A stretch of DNA of 64,000 nt from Punica granatum (GCF_007655135.1 NC_045130.1:20651363-20715362); one strand, 5' to 3'. Shown: positions 1 to 11,352, counted from the first letter of the stretch. The notes: generated by a model from the sequence alone, not told the origin. A program made the numbers and translations.

Positions 1-2
1 AA

Positions 3-245
3 GATGGCGGTGTTATGATAACCGCGACAAGTAAAACAATAAGGAATAGTGAAATAGAGTTAAATTGGGAGAGAAAGCCCATGCTAGGACGGGAGCCATT
101 CCTAGGTTCCACATAAATCTCTCATGGGGTCAGAAGAATGGCTCCATGCAATTTACTGGACCAACAACCAGCACCTACTGCAGAGTTCACTGGGAGCAGA
201 AGTGTTGTTCATGGGATTAACTTTGGGGATCCCCTGTCCCCTTGA
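3..245 (+). pseudogene. coding-like tract with in-frame stops, unidentified
   Basis: One frame reads as protein-like sequence from position 3 to a TGA at 243-245, broken only by a TAA at 114-116. A stretch such as MAPCNLLDQQPAP follows the TAA. I do not recognise the family. The tract could be an exon of a decayed gene whose later parts are the open stretches at 441-760 and 7825-8174. It could also be chance open sequence. No splice sites were confirmed. Confidence 0.3.
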
Positions 246-440
246 CCTCATATAAAGAAACCTCATGTCATGTAAGTATTAGGGGAAGCCTTCCACATAG
301 TAGGTGATTAAATGGAAGAGCTATGATAGCGAAGCATGTGAAGTCTGATCATACAATATCGTCAATTGTGCAGTGTATTTGAAGCATATTATTAATGCAG
401 GTACAACACAGTAACTTTCTGGTTCCCCCTCTATAAATAG

Positions 441-760
441 TCGAACAATTTATTGAGGAATGTGAGAGCATCAATTCTGATTACGTGTCATTGTATCTGT
501 GAGGTCCTGGATTAACTTACACATTAGAGTTTTCATCCCATGGACACTCCTTGTTCCTTCACAAACGAGCAATCCAGGATGGGAGCTTGTGTAATGGCCT
601 TGCGGATTTAAAAGGTCAGAACAGTATCAAGGACATCCTTTTCCTGTGGGAACCTTTGATGCCTGTATTTTTCAAGCATCTGACTGTTTTTAACTCTAAG
701 TCGGAGAAGCAGAGAAGCCTTGGAAGAAGAGGACAAAATCACAAAAAGCTGTGGCATTAG
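441..760 (+). pseudogene. possible terminal exon of an unidentified gene, with in-frame TGA
   Basis: An AG acceptor-like site at 439-440 is followed by an open frame (VEQFIEECESINSDYVSLYL) that reaches a TGA at 500-502. The same frame then continues for about 85 more protein-like codons to a TAG at 758-760. A poly(A)-signal-like AATAAA lies near 795. Either the gene really ends at the first TGA, or the TGA is a disabling mutation. I cannot assign a function. The copia element starting at 962 lies just downstream. Confidence 0.3.
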
Positions 761-956
761 ATTATTCCATTTTAATTCATATAAGAATCAGTGCAATAAA
801 GAACACAGCATAATATACGGTTATATTCTGCTTAGATGCGAAACCAACAAAGTTTGTGCCTGAGAGATAATTTACCAACTTATGGCCTGTTATTTCAGTT
901 ATGTGATTAAGTGTTGAAAGTGAAAGGATTTTAACTTGTTTTGAAAGCATGACTTG

Positions 957-961
957 GGTAC
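957..961. repeat. target-site duplication GGTAC, left copy
   Basis: GGTAC directly precedes the left LTR, and the same five bases follow the right LTR at 6769-6773. Five-base duplications are the normal footprint of LTR-retrotransposon integrase. The perfect match shows that the element inserted here as one unit and has not been rearranged. Confidence 0.95.
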
Positions 962-1590
962 TGTAATAAAAACTTAATTAGCCTTAATAAGTCACAAAAT
1001 TGAACGATAATTCAAATAGCTATTCGGACAAATAGAATACTATCAAATTAACTTAATTTCATTAGTATAGGAACTTGGAAATTCAAACCGAAACAAAGGC
1101 GAAACCGAAAGATACGAGAGAGAGCCGAGTCCTGTGTTAGACACAAACCCCTTGAAACAGAATTGTCCCCTCCTGGGTGCTCGAGGTTACGTGGACAATC
1201 GTTTCCCAGGATAAAACGGCAACAAGCGAAGCAGCAGCACAAACAGCAACGCTTCAGCGAACTCGAAGAGAAGCGTGAACACTTTTGAGGTCGAATTCTC
1301 TTCTTGTTTTTCAATCGGCTACAGGAAGCAATGGAAGGCAGGAGGCTTTTTCTCTTGTTTCCTTTCCTTTTTGCCGTGTGCCCCTTTTATAGACTATGGG
1401 TTCCATCCGTTATATGACTCTTCCTATTCTCCATTTATGGGGAATAATTCACATATATTCAATATACATGTTAATGACATTTGATTATTCATGAATGCAA
1501 TCCATTCATTTCTTGTAACCGTCAAGAAAATCAAGAGTCATTAGCTCGTGAGCAATTTCCTCATTCACCCATTAGCCATAATTTCCAACA
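962..1590 (-). repeat. 3' LTR of the copia element
   Basis: 629 bp, beginning TGTAATAAAA and ending TTTCCAACA on the plus strand. In element orientation this is TGTTGG...TTACA. It is the downstream LTR because the element reads on the minus strand. A TATAAAAG box lies at 1384-1391 (minus). Confidence 0.95.
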
Positions 1591-1600
1591 ATCCCCCACA
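1591..1600 (-). other. polypurine tract of the copia element
   Basis: On the minus strand TGTGGGGGAT directly precedes the 3' LTR. This is the expected position and composition of the plus-strand primer for second-strand DNA synthesis. Confidence 0.85.
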
Positions 1601-2102
1601 TGAATGGAAATTGTTTTGTTTCGACTCGTAAATAGTGTTCACCAGTTGAACCTGTATAGGATAGGTAGGTGTCACCACCCTTGAACCTTCCCTTGTGAAA
1701 ATGCATGTACTTTACTAGCAGTCCAATAGACACGATGTCCTTGAATTGTTCTGCTGTTTTGTGTAAAGATATTACACACCTCACACAAGATTCAACTGAC
1801 TTTCTTCAGTTCTCATAGTTGTGTCCTTTTTTGCCATGGAACACCGTTCTGGTTCTGCGAGAGTTTCTGAAGAATTAAGTCCATAAAAATTCTCCTCTAA
1901 AGCGGCCCCACTTTTCTCTCACATAGGTGATTTCACATATCATTAAAGCAATTTAGATTGCTAGCCTTATCCGTTTATCACTGTTTCATCAAGGAATGGT
2001 CCAGGGATTTTCTCCCTCACAGTGATTTAATTCGGTTCTATAACTTGGTTGTCCCATTGAACCTAGATCTTGGGATCTCCAGTCAGCTAGGTTGGGTGTC
2101 CG

Positions 2103-2277
2103 CTATAAAACCTTTCCTCTAATGGACTTTAGACCCATTCCCTTTGACAACTTCTCAAACTGTTTTTTACTTAACCCTTTGGTTAGCGGATCCGCTATAT
2201 TATCCTTTGACCGCACGTAGTCAATAGAGATAATTCCAGTTGAGATCAGTTGTCTAATGGTGTTGTGTCTACGACGT

Positions 2278-2309
<32 letters not shown>

Positions 2310-5300
2310 TTGTGCCCTTCCAATTGCCGTTTGACTGTCACAGTGGATACAAATTGGTGGCACAGGTTTTTCCCATTGAGGAATGTCCTCTAGAAAATGG
2401 CGTAGCCATTCAGCTTCTTCTCCACATTTATCCAGAGCAATAAACTCAGATTCCATTGTGGACCTAGCGATAACAGTTTGTTTCGAGGACTTCCATGAAA
2501 CTGCTGCACCTGCTAGTGTGAACACATATCCACTAGTGGATTTTGAATCCGTTATATCAGATATCCAATTCGTATCACTGTATCCCTCTAGGACAGCTGG
2601 ATATCTGGTATAGTGCAGCCCGTAATCTCGAGTGTATCTAAGGTATTTGAGAACCCTGACAATTGCCTTCCAATGGTCTCCACTCGGATTACTCGTATAT
2701 CTACTGAGTCTACTAACCGAGTATGCAATATCAGGCCTAGTACAACTCATCAGATACATCAGACTTCCAATGACCCGCGAGTATTCTAACTGAGAAATAC
2801 TCTCTTTTCTATTCTTTGATAGATGAATATTATTGTCTATTGGAGTCTTTGAAATTCCAGAATCATTTTTGGTAAATTTTTCCAGAATTTTATCTATGTA
2901 GTGTGACTGACTCAAAATTAGTCCATCTGATATTCTCATGATTTTAATTCCTAAAATCACATCAGCGAGTCCCATATCTTTCATATCAAATCTTGAATTC
3001 AACATATTCTTCGTAGATTTGATCATTCTGTCATCACTACCAACAATGAGTATGTCATCCACGTAGAGACATAAAATGACGTAACCATTTTCTGTTTCTT
3101 TAATGTATACACATTTATCACACTCATTGATTTTAAATCCTTTGGAAATCATTGCATTATCGAATTTTTCGTGCCACTGTTTTGGCGCTTGTTTTAACCC
3201 ATACAATGATTTGACCAATTTACAGACTTTCCTTTCTTTTCCTGGAGCCACGAACCCCTCGGGTTGTTCCATATAGATTTCTTCATCTAAATCTCCATTT
3301 AGGAAAGCTGTTTTCACATCCATTTGATGAACTTCCAAATTACGCAATGCCGCAACTGCAAGTATCATCCTAATGGAATTTATTCTTGTCACAGGAGAAT
3401 AAGTATCAAAATAGTCCAAGCCTTCCTTTTGCTTGTATCCCTTAATTACAAACCTGGCCTTGTACTTATCAATGGATCCATCTGCTTTCATTTTCCTTTT
3501 AAAGATCCATTTGGATCCTAAGGGTTTACAACTAGTGGGGAGATCCACTAATTCCCAAGTGTGATTTCGCAGAATCGAATCAATTTCACTTTTGATTGCC
3601 TCCTTCCAAAGAGGTCCCTCAGAGGAATTTACTGCTTCAGCATAGCTTTGTGGTTCATTTTCTAACAAATATGTCAGAAAATCATTCCCGAATGATTTTT
3701 CAATTCTAGCTCTTTTGCTGCGTCTAGGTTCAATCTCTTCATCCGAACCCTGCCTTTCATGATCTACGTCATGAAGTCCATCATTCATAGTGCACGAGGT
3801 TCGTTTCGATGAACTCGATACCTCATTCAATTTACATGGAAATACATCTTCAAAGAACGATGCATTCCTTGATTCCATTATCGTGTTCTTGTGTATATCG
3901 GGAATCTTAGATTCATGCACAAGAAATCGATAAGCACTACTGTTATGTGCATAGCCAATAAAGATGCAGTCCACCATCTTAGGACCGATCTTTACTTTCT
4001 TTGGTGCCGGAACGACTACTTTTGCCAAACACCCCCACACTCGCAAGTGGTCGTAGGATGATCTCCTACCTCTGAATAATTCATAAGGTGTCTTTTCCCT
4101 TTTCTTTCGAGGCACCTTATTTAATAGGTAATTGCTTGACAATATTGCTTCACCCCACATATTTTGAGGTAATCCTGAACTTAATATCATCGCATTCATC
4201 ATGTCTTTCAATGTGCGATTTTTGCGTTCAGCAACACCATTCGATTGAGGTGAATAGGGTGCAGTCACTTCGTGTATAATTTCGTATTGTGCACAGAATT
4301 CCCCGAAAGGCGTTACATATTCGCCTCCTCTGTCACTCCTCAATCTCTTGATTTTCTTGTTGAGTTGATTCTCAACTTCATTTTTATAGAGAACAAATTT
4401 CTCTATGGCCTCATCTTTGCTTTTTAACAAATATACATAACAGTATTTTGTACTATCATCGATAAAGGTAATAAAATAATTATTACCACCTCTTGTTGTT
4501 GCGAACTTTAAATCGCATACATCACTATGAATTAGATCTAGTGGCTCGGTGTTCCTTTCAATCGTTTGAAAGGGTGATCTTGTCAATTTTGCCTCAACAC
4601 AAATTTCACATTTGTACCGTGAATCAATTTGGAATGTAGGTATGTGATTCAAGTTAATTAATCTACGCAAAGTATTATAATTAACATGACCTAGTCTTCC
4701 ATGCCACAAATCAGGAGACTCAATCAAATACGCAGAAGAACCAGAATTCTTATTGATTATGGTCATTACATTGAGCTTAAAAAGCCCGTCACATACATAT
4801 CCCTTTCCCACGTACATTCCAGACTTGGACAGAATAACTTTGTCCGACTCAAAAACCATCCTGAACCCATGTTTGTTCAGCAATGACCCGGAGACTAAAT
4901 TCTTCCGAATCTCAGGTACGTACAATACATTGTTCAGAGTCAACTCCTTTCCTGAAGTCATCTTTAAGACTACCTTTCCTTGACCTTCAACAGCAGAATG
5001 GGCAGAGTTTCCCATATAGATCCTTTCCCCAGTGACCGGTTCGAGCATAGAGAACAGGTCTCTATTGGAGCACACATGTCTGGTGGCACCGGTATCAAGC
5101 CACCATTCCTTTGGGTTGGACCCAATGAGGTTCACCTCTGAAACCACAGCAGATAGGTTGATGTCTGCCACATCTCGAGCCATTTCATTGACCACGTTTG
5201 CTTCATGATCCTTTTTCCTTTTTGGGAGCCTGCAGTCAGCAGATCTGTGACCTTTCTTGTCACAGTTGAAGCATTTCCCCTGAAACTTGGGCTTGAAGAC

Positions 5301-6104
5301 TCCTCCATTCGTACCCAGCTTCTTCTTGCCTTTTTTGTTCTTAGAGCTTTGCCCTTGCTCCATGACATTTACCTTAGCAGCAGGGAGGATGAGATCCTTT
5401 CCGGAGTTTTTATTGTCTTCTTCAATTCGAAGCTTGACAACAAGATCTTCCATTGTCATCTCCTTTCGCTTATGCTTCAGATAATTCTTGAAATCCTTCC
5501 AACCAGAAGGCAGTTTCTCAATGACAACAGCCACTTGGAAGGATTCACTTAGAGCCATTCCCTCAGCCTGAATCTCATGTAAGAGCACTTGCAATTCCTG
5601 CACTTGACTCATTACAGTCCTTGAATCCACCATTTTAAAATCGAGGAATCGTCCGACGAGAAATTTCTTCGCACCGGCATCCTCTGATTTATATTTACGG
5701 TCCAAGGATTCCCATAGTTCCTTTGCCGTCTTAAACCCCTGATAGACACTATACAGGGAATCATGAAGACTATTCATGATATAATTCCGGCAGAGATAGT
5801 CGGAGTGCTTCCAAGCGTCAACCGCACTGAGAGCCTGCACATCTGACTCCCCCACAGATAGGGTTGGAGCATTTTCAGTCAAAAATCTTGCAAGGTTCAG
5901 AGTTGTGAGGTAGAATAACATCTTTTGCTGCCACCTCTTGAAGTTCAACCCATTGAACTTCTCGGGCTTCTCGACATGGTTCACAGGGACCATCGAGGGA
6001 GCAACCACGTTTTGGCTAACCAAATGGTTAGGCAAGATAGGAGCAGGGCCGGAGCCAGTAGTCTGGCTTCCGTTGGTCGTATCTCCATCGTTCCCCGACG
6101 CCAT
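2103..6104 (-). CDS. copia gag-pol polyprotein
   Basis: An uninterrupted 1333-residue frame that would supply every protein needed for copia replication. Gag occupies roughly residues 40-300 and ends in a zinc knuckle, [14 protein letters not shown] (Cys278, Cys281, His286, Cys291). The aspartic protease motif LDTGA has its catalytic Asp at 337. Integrase follows with its HHCC zinc site (His468, His473, Cys499, Cys502) and a D-D-E triad near Asp528, Asp591 and Glu626. Reverse transcriptase spans about 840-1060 with Asp929 and the YVDD box (Asp1016, Asp1017). RNase H follows with Asp1177, Glu1218 and Asp1256. All catalytic residues I could check are present. Translation starts 35 bases after the 5' LTR, so the leader is very short. 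Gag and pol share one frame without a frameshift, as in most plant copia elements. Confidence 0.95.
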
Positions 6105-6123
6105 TCGAATCGTTCAAATAACA

Positions 6124-6137
6124 AATTCTGTTTCAAG
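6124..6137 (-). other. primer-binding position with non-canonical sequence
   Basis: This is the site directly after the 5' LTR, where a plant copia normally shows TGGTATCAGAGC, the complement of the initiator tRNA 3' end. Here the minus strand reads ATCTTGAAACAGAATTTG and lacks the expected TGG. Fourteen of these bases (CTTGAAACAGAATT) are the exact reverse complement of an LTR segment at 6329-6342. It may be a self-primer site; see the findings. Confidence 0.6.
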
Positions 6138-6139
6138 AT

Positions 6140-6768
6140 TGTAATAAAAACTTAATTAGCCTTAATAAGTCACAAAATTGAACGATAATTCAAATAGCTA
6201 TTCGGACAAATAGAATACTATCAAATTAACTTAATTTCATTAGTATAGGAACTTGGAAATTCAAACCGAAACAAAGGCGAAACCGAAAGATACGAGAGAG
6301 AGCCGAGTCCTGTGTTAGACACAAACCCCTTGAAACAGAATTGTCCCCTCCTGGGTGCTCGAGGTTACGTGGACAATCGTTTCCCAGGATAAAACGGCAA
6401 CAAGCGAAGCAGCAGCACAAACAGCAACGCTTCAGCGAACTCGAAGAGAAGCGTGAACACTTTTGAGGTCGAATTCTCTTCTTGTTTTTCAATCGGCTAC
6501 AGGAAGCAATGGAAGGCAGGAGGCTTTTTCTCTTGTTTCCTTTCCTTTTTGCCGTGTGCCCCTTTTATAGACTATGGGTTCCATCCGTTATATGACTCTT
6601 CCTATTCTCCATTTATGGGGAATAATTCACATATATTCAATATACATGTTAATGACATTTGATTATTCATGAATGCAATCCATTCATTTCTTGTAACCGT
6701 CAAGAAAATCAAGAGTCATTAGCTCGTGAGCAATTTCCTCATTCACCCATTAGCCATAATTTCCAACA
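6140..6768 (-). repeat. 5' LTR of the copia element
   Basis: 629 bp, identical by eye to 962-1590. It drives the element on the minus strand. The promoter TATA box is at 6562-6569, placing the likely transcript start about 30 bases downstream, near 6530-6540. Confidence 0.95.
6562..6569 (-). promoter_or_regulatory. TATA box in the copia 5' LTR
   Basis: The minus strand reads GTCTATAAAAGGGG, a strong TATA element about 200 bp into the LTR. That leaves room for U3 upstream and R-U5 downstream. Confidence 0.75.
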
Positions 6769-6773
6769 GGTAC
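6769..6773. repeat. target-site duplication GGTAC, right copy
   Basis: Exact match to 957-961, directly after the LTR end at 6768. Confidence 0.95.
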
Positions 6774-7824
6774 TTCAATGAAGAATTAAGTAGAAAGCCA
6801 GTAAGTTATGGCCGAAGAGATCTCCAACTTGGTATAGTGTAGCCCTTGTATTGTACTAGTAGCTGGCCTCCGTTGCTGCCCCTGCTACTTTTCTGAGGCT
6901 GGCCTTCCCCAGAGTGTTATGGAGTCTTTTCTATCTTGGTATTTAGGTCGATTTATCCTTTTTTTTTTCCGGGTGAACACTATCCAGCAATTTTATTTGT
7001 ATGTGAGATGGACCTCTAAGTGCCTTTGTGGGGTCGTAGCGCCTTGGTGGAGTCCAAGTGTCGAGTTCTGGACATTCTGCAGCACGAGGAGACTCTTGTG
7101 CTATGTTCAAATGTCTTGCAATGCTGGTTGCCCCCTCTCATCTTTTGTCTAGCCAAAATAACCAAAGAAGGATAATAATCAATGGAAAAATTATTTTGAA
7201 GAAAGGCCACTGTGGAAGTTTTCCTCTTTCAATAATGTCATAAAATGATCATGCTGCTTACCTTAGTTGATGGTCGATGTGTAGAAAGGCTTCGTATTTT
7301 GTGACCTTTATAGGTACAGTTAAAATGTTGTTTTAAGGATTCATTTAAAACTGTTACTCTTGTTTGGTCATTCTAGACAATTATTAAACTAACCGGAAGA
7401 CACTCACAATATCTCCTTATTTTCTTGAAGAAATGTTTAGTTGGCATGTACTTTTCAAAAGAAGTAGTATTTTCTTCCTGTTATAATTGACATCAAAATT
7501 CAAAGTGGGCTGTTCTTTGTTGCCAATTTTCTTCCAACAAAATTTGTTTCATATGAACAAAAGAAGTGTACCTGAAGAAAGTCAAAATTACTACTCACGC
7601 GATGGGGGGAGGAACGTCCCACAAGATTAAGATTGGCCTGTTCTTGGGACTAAGGGGGTGCTATGTCCACCATAGCAATGAGATGGAATTTAGTAGATGC
7701 AGCAATTACATTATTCAAGATTATATAGCTATTAAGATTGTATACTGCATGGCATGCTATATATTGGTAGATAGAACATGAACATTGACCAGCAATTTTG
7801 GCTTTGCTCCTATGGTTGTAACAG
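6774..7824. other. no recognised gene
   Basis: About 1 kb of mixed-composition DNA between the copia element and the candidate exon at 7825. A donor-like CCA/GTAAGTT occurs near 6799, but every frame across the rejoined insertion site has stops, so I do not call an exon. Nothing else was recognised. Confidence 0.5.
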
Positions 7825-8174
7825 GGTCCAAAAGGAAACAGGTGCTTTCGATACTCCTGGAAAGCTGCATGGAAGAGAAGCCCGTGAAATGCATTCTGGA
7901 ATCCATGCCTCCGAGGAGGCAGCCAAGTAATGCTGGGATTAAGCACTTAGAAGATGAAGATAAGCCAACAGAGAGCTGCTGCTTCTCGAGGGAAAATGAT
8001 GAGCAATTACAGCTGTTACATTGCGAGAGAATGCAGGTCAAATGCGCTGAAGCCAGTGAGAAGAATGTGGAGGGGGACTCAGATATTGTTTACAGACATC
8101 AAGGGGACAAGCTTATGGCATGCCTCCGCAATATCATTACCACACTCGGCGAGCCTTGTTTTGATGCCGTTTGA
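7825..8174 (+). CDS. candidate terminal exon, unidentified protein
   Basis: An open frame preceded by a pyrimidine-rich tract and an AG acceptor-like site (TTGTAACAG at 7816-7824). It ends at a TGA at 8172-8174. It encodes about 116 residues, rich in Lys, Glu and Cys and without any motif I recognise; it starts GSKRKQVLSILLESC and ends near LRNIITTLGEPCFDAV. It may be the 3' exon of the gene whose broken parts lie at 3-760, which would place the copia element inside that gene. It could equally be an unrelated fragment. No start codon is implied. Confidence 0.3.
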
Positions 8175-8288
8175 GTCCAGAGAGGCTAGTAGCAATCATC
8201 TAGAAGTTATTTACAATGCTTGCAGTTTTGTGTAAATACGTAAATTGATGTATGTAATTTGGGGAATGCTTTCCATCTGATTCTGTAG

Positions 8289-8297
8289 TTACTGATA
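8289..8297. repeat. 9-bp target duplication of foldback element 1, left copy
   Basis: TTACTGATA on the left and TTACTAATA on the right (9661-9669) match at eight of nine bases. Nine-base duplications are the hallmark of Mutator-like transposases. Confidence 0.75.
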
Positions 8298-9660
8298 GAG
8301 AAAACTATCAAAATGGTCATGGAAAGATTTCAAAACTAATAAATTACTACTTGAAAGATATTTTGAAACAAAATGATTATTGAAAGACCAGAATCCATAA
8401 CATTTTGGTACTTCCGTCAAAATTCCGTTAGTGCCATTACGGGAAAATGACATGAATGCATATGTGGCATCTAGTAGCCAAATGGCGCCGATTGACAGTG
8501 CACATCAGCACGTACGACGTCGTTTATGGCCTGAAGTTAAAAAAAAAGAAAAAGAAACCTGGGTGAAACGACGCCTTCTTGCTGCCTCTCCCCTCCCCCA
8601 ACCGAACAACATCGTTGCTACCTATCCCTTCCCTCCCGTCATCTGCAATCAAAATTAGGTCAACTCGACGAACCTCCATCGAACCCCGACGTCCTTCCTA
8701 TCTCCTCCCCCCACCGGTGTCGTCGCCCCGAAGGTCGTGGACACACGGACTAGTCGAGCTTGAGCTCGACTCCGCCAGCAACTCTGTACCGAGTCTCCAT
8801 CTCCAACGGTCTCAACGAGGTGGATTTAATCGCAGGAGTTAACAGAGCTAATTGGTAAGTATGGGAAGTGTCTCTCAACTATAGATTGTCAGATTGAAGT
8901 TCGATTGGAGTCCGATTTGCCAGCCCTAAGTCCAATTTGTCGTCTCTCTACTCTCCCTTCCTCAAACTTCTCCCTTCTCTGTTTCAGTCCCTGTCACACT
9001 CAGAGTTGCTGCTGCGATGTTCGTGTGGTCGTCGAACAAAAAGTAGACTCAACGAGTCCGTGTGTCCAATTGGTCTGGGTTCAACTGGCCGACGACGACG
9101 ATTGCTTGAACTCAAGCTCGACGATGACTCTTATGATGAGGGGCTGCGTCGGGTTCAATTGGTTTGGGTTTAACTGACCGCTTCCGTCTGGTTCGATGGG
9201 GGGTTGCGTCGGAGATAAGAAGGATGACGCCAGGTTCGATCTGGGAAGGAGATAGGAAGGATGTCGGGTTCGATGGAGATTCGTCGGGTTGACCTAATTT
9301 TGATTGCAGATGGCGGGAGGGAAGGCATAGGTAGCAACGACACCATTCGATTGGGGGAGGGAGAGGCAGCAAGACGGCGTCGTTTCGCCCAGGTTTCTTT
9401 CTTTCTCTTTTTTTTTTTTAACTTCAGGTCATAAAAGACGTCGTACGTGCTGATGTGCACTGTCAATCAGCGCCGTTTGGCTACTAGATGCCACATAAGC
9501 ATCTATGTCATTTTCCCGTAACGGCACTAACGGAATTTTGACGGAAGTATCAAAATGTTATGGATTCTAGTATTTCAATGATCATTTTGTTTCACAATAT
9601 CTTTCAAATAGTAATTTGTTAATTTTGAAGTTTTTTAATGACCATTTTGATAGTTTTCTC
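8298..9660. mobile_element. non-autonomous foldback Mutator-like element 1
   Basis: 1363 bp with long terminal inverted repeats. The left arm (8298 to about 8705) is mirrored by the right arm (about 9248-9660). Both ends read GAGAAAACTATCAAAATGGT inward. The middle, about 540 bp, is GC-rich with no transposase frame. Long inverted repeats, a 9-bp target duplication and no coding capacity fit a non-autonomous Mutator-like (MULE) element. The assignment rests on structure, since no transposase is present. Confidence 0.8.
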
Positions 9661-9669
9661 TTACTAATA
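9661..9669. repeat. 9-bp target duplication of foldback element 1, right copy
   Basis: TTACTAATA, one mismatch from the left copy at 8289-8297. Confidence 0.75.
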
Positions 9670-9693
9670 ATTATCGTGGGTCCAATAACATTA

Positions 9694-11260
9694 GAGAAAA
9701 CTGTCAAAATGGTCATTGAAATATTTTAAAACTAACAAATTACTACCTGAAAGAATTTTTCGAACAAAACGATCATTTAAAGATCAGAATCCATAACGTT
9801 TTGCTACCAACGTCAAAATTACGTTAGTGCCGTTACGGAAAAATGACACGGACGCTTATGTGGCATCTAGTGGACAAACGATTCCAATTAACGTGGTACT
9901 GCTCAGGAGCGACGTTATTTGTTCTCATTCAAAAAATGACCGTTTATTAAAAAAAAAAAAAAAAGGTTACCTGCCCAAAACGAAGTCGTCCTCGCCCCAC
10001 TCCCCTCCCCCAACCAAACGACGACGTCGTTCGTCTCCCTCGCCCCCACCGAGCAACGTCGTCACCATCATCCCCTCCCTCCCCCATTTGCAATCAAAAT
10101 TAGGGCAAGAAGTTAAAATTAGGGATTTCCTACCCCTGTTCTTCACGATTGCAGGTTGGAGAGCCTCTGATAGAGTACCATCGTTTACTCACTTGTATTG
10201 AAATCGACGGTCTGGTTTGTCTGCTTCGAGGTTAGTCAACCTTCACTCAATTTGGCTTGATTAGAGCTCGATTTTTGGTTGCTCAGTGTCTCTGTCCATC
10301 CGTGGGAACTTTGCTTTCCGGTTGGGAAGTGTCTCTATCCTTTTCACTTCTTGAAAAAATAAAGAAACCCGAAAGAAAGGAGAAAAATTGGGCCATCTTT
10401 ACTGAGAGAGGCTTTGGTGATTTTGACCGGTTGGTGTTGGTCGAGAAAACATTGCAATAGGGGACCACATCTTTGACCAATACTTTTTGCCATTTCAATC
10501 AGTAAAACCTACCATTCAGTACCACAACTTCGACCAACACCAACCGGTCAAAATCACCAAAGCCTCTCTCAGCAAAAATGGTCCAATTTCTTTCCTTTCT
10601 TTTGGGTTTCTTTATTTTTTCAAGAAGTGAAAAGGACAGAGACATTTCCCAACCGGAAAGCAAAGTTCCCACCGATGAACAGAGACACTGAGCAACCAGA
10701 AATCGAGCTCTAATCAAGCCAAATCGAGTGAAGGTCGACTGACCTCGAAGCAGACAAACCAAACTGTCGATTTCAATACAAGTGAATAAACAACGATGCC
10801 CTCTCAAAGCCTCTCCAACCCACAATCGTGAAGAACAAGGGGCGGGAAATCTCTAATTTTGATTGCAGATGGGGGAGAGAGAGGTGATGATGGTGACGAT
10901 GTCGTTCGGGTGAGGGCGGGGGAGAGGAGCGACGTCATCGTTCCATTAGGGGAGGGGAGTGGGGCGAGACGACGTCGTTTTGGGCAGGTAATCTTTTTTT
11001 TTTTTAATAAATGGTCGTTTCTTGAATGAGAACAAACGATATCGCTCCTTAGCAGTGCCACGTTAATCGGAGCCGTTTGTCCACTAGATGCCACATAAGC
11101 GTCCGTGTCATTTTTCCGTAACGGCACTAACGGAATTTTGACGGTGGTAGCAAAACGTTATGGATTATGATCTTTGAATGATCGTTTTGTTCGAAAAATT
11201 CTTTCAGGTAGTAATTTGTTAGTTTTAAAATCTTTCAATGACTATTTTGTTAGTTTTCTC
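9694..11260. mobile_element. non-autonomous foldback Mutator-like element 2, near-palindromic
   Basis: 1567 bp, almost entirely an inverted repeat. The left arm runs 9694 to about 10445 and the right arm about 10528-11260, around a spacer of about 80 bp. The ends read GAGAAAACTGTCAAAATGGT on the left and a close variant on the right, the same family as element 1. Flanking bases (ATAACATTA versus AATTACCAT) do not give a clean 9-bp duplication, so the insertion is older or one flank has changed. No coding capacity is seen. A transcript would fold into a hairpin of about 740 bp. Confidence 0.8.
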
Positions 11261-11352
11261 AATTACCATTCCATAAGATGGTTGTGAATGTAATCACCTG
11301 ATGCCCGGAAAGCAAGGTTAAGAATGAATTTCTCTTGATGACTCGCTTCAAT

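Larger units (their letters stand above)
962..6768 (-). mobile_element. complete Ty1/copia LTR retrotransposon, apparently intact
   Basis: A 5807-bp element on the minus strand bounded by two 629-bp LTRs (962-1590 and 6140-6768). I read the LTRs as the same sequence, and their incidental open frames translate identically. Both LTRs have TG...CA ends and the element has a perfect GGTAC target duplication. A single gag-pol frame of 1333 codons fills the interior, with protease, integrase, reverse transcriptase and RNase H in copia order. A polypurine tract adjoins the 3' LTR. Identical LTRs and an uninterrupted frame imply a very recent insertion. The lineage within copia is not assigned. Confidence 0.95.

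Noticed and set aside
2383..6155. Several plus-strand open frames across the copia element
   Set aside because: Shadows of the minus-strand polyprotein without any motif.
8431..11127. Pro/Ser/Arg-rich open frames in the foldback elements
   Set aside because: They mirror each other in the two arms and carry no transposase motif.
9661..11269. Clean 9-bp target duplication for foldback element 2
   Set aside because: ATAACATTA and AATTACCAT do not match well enough; recorded as unresolved.
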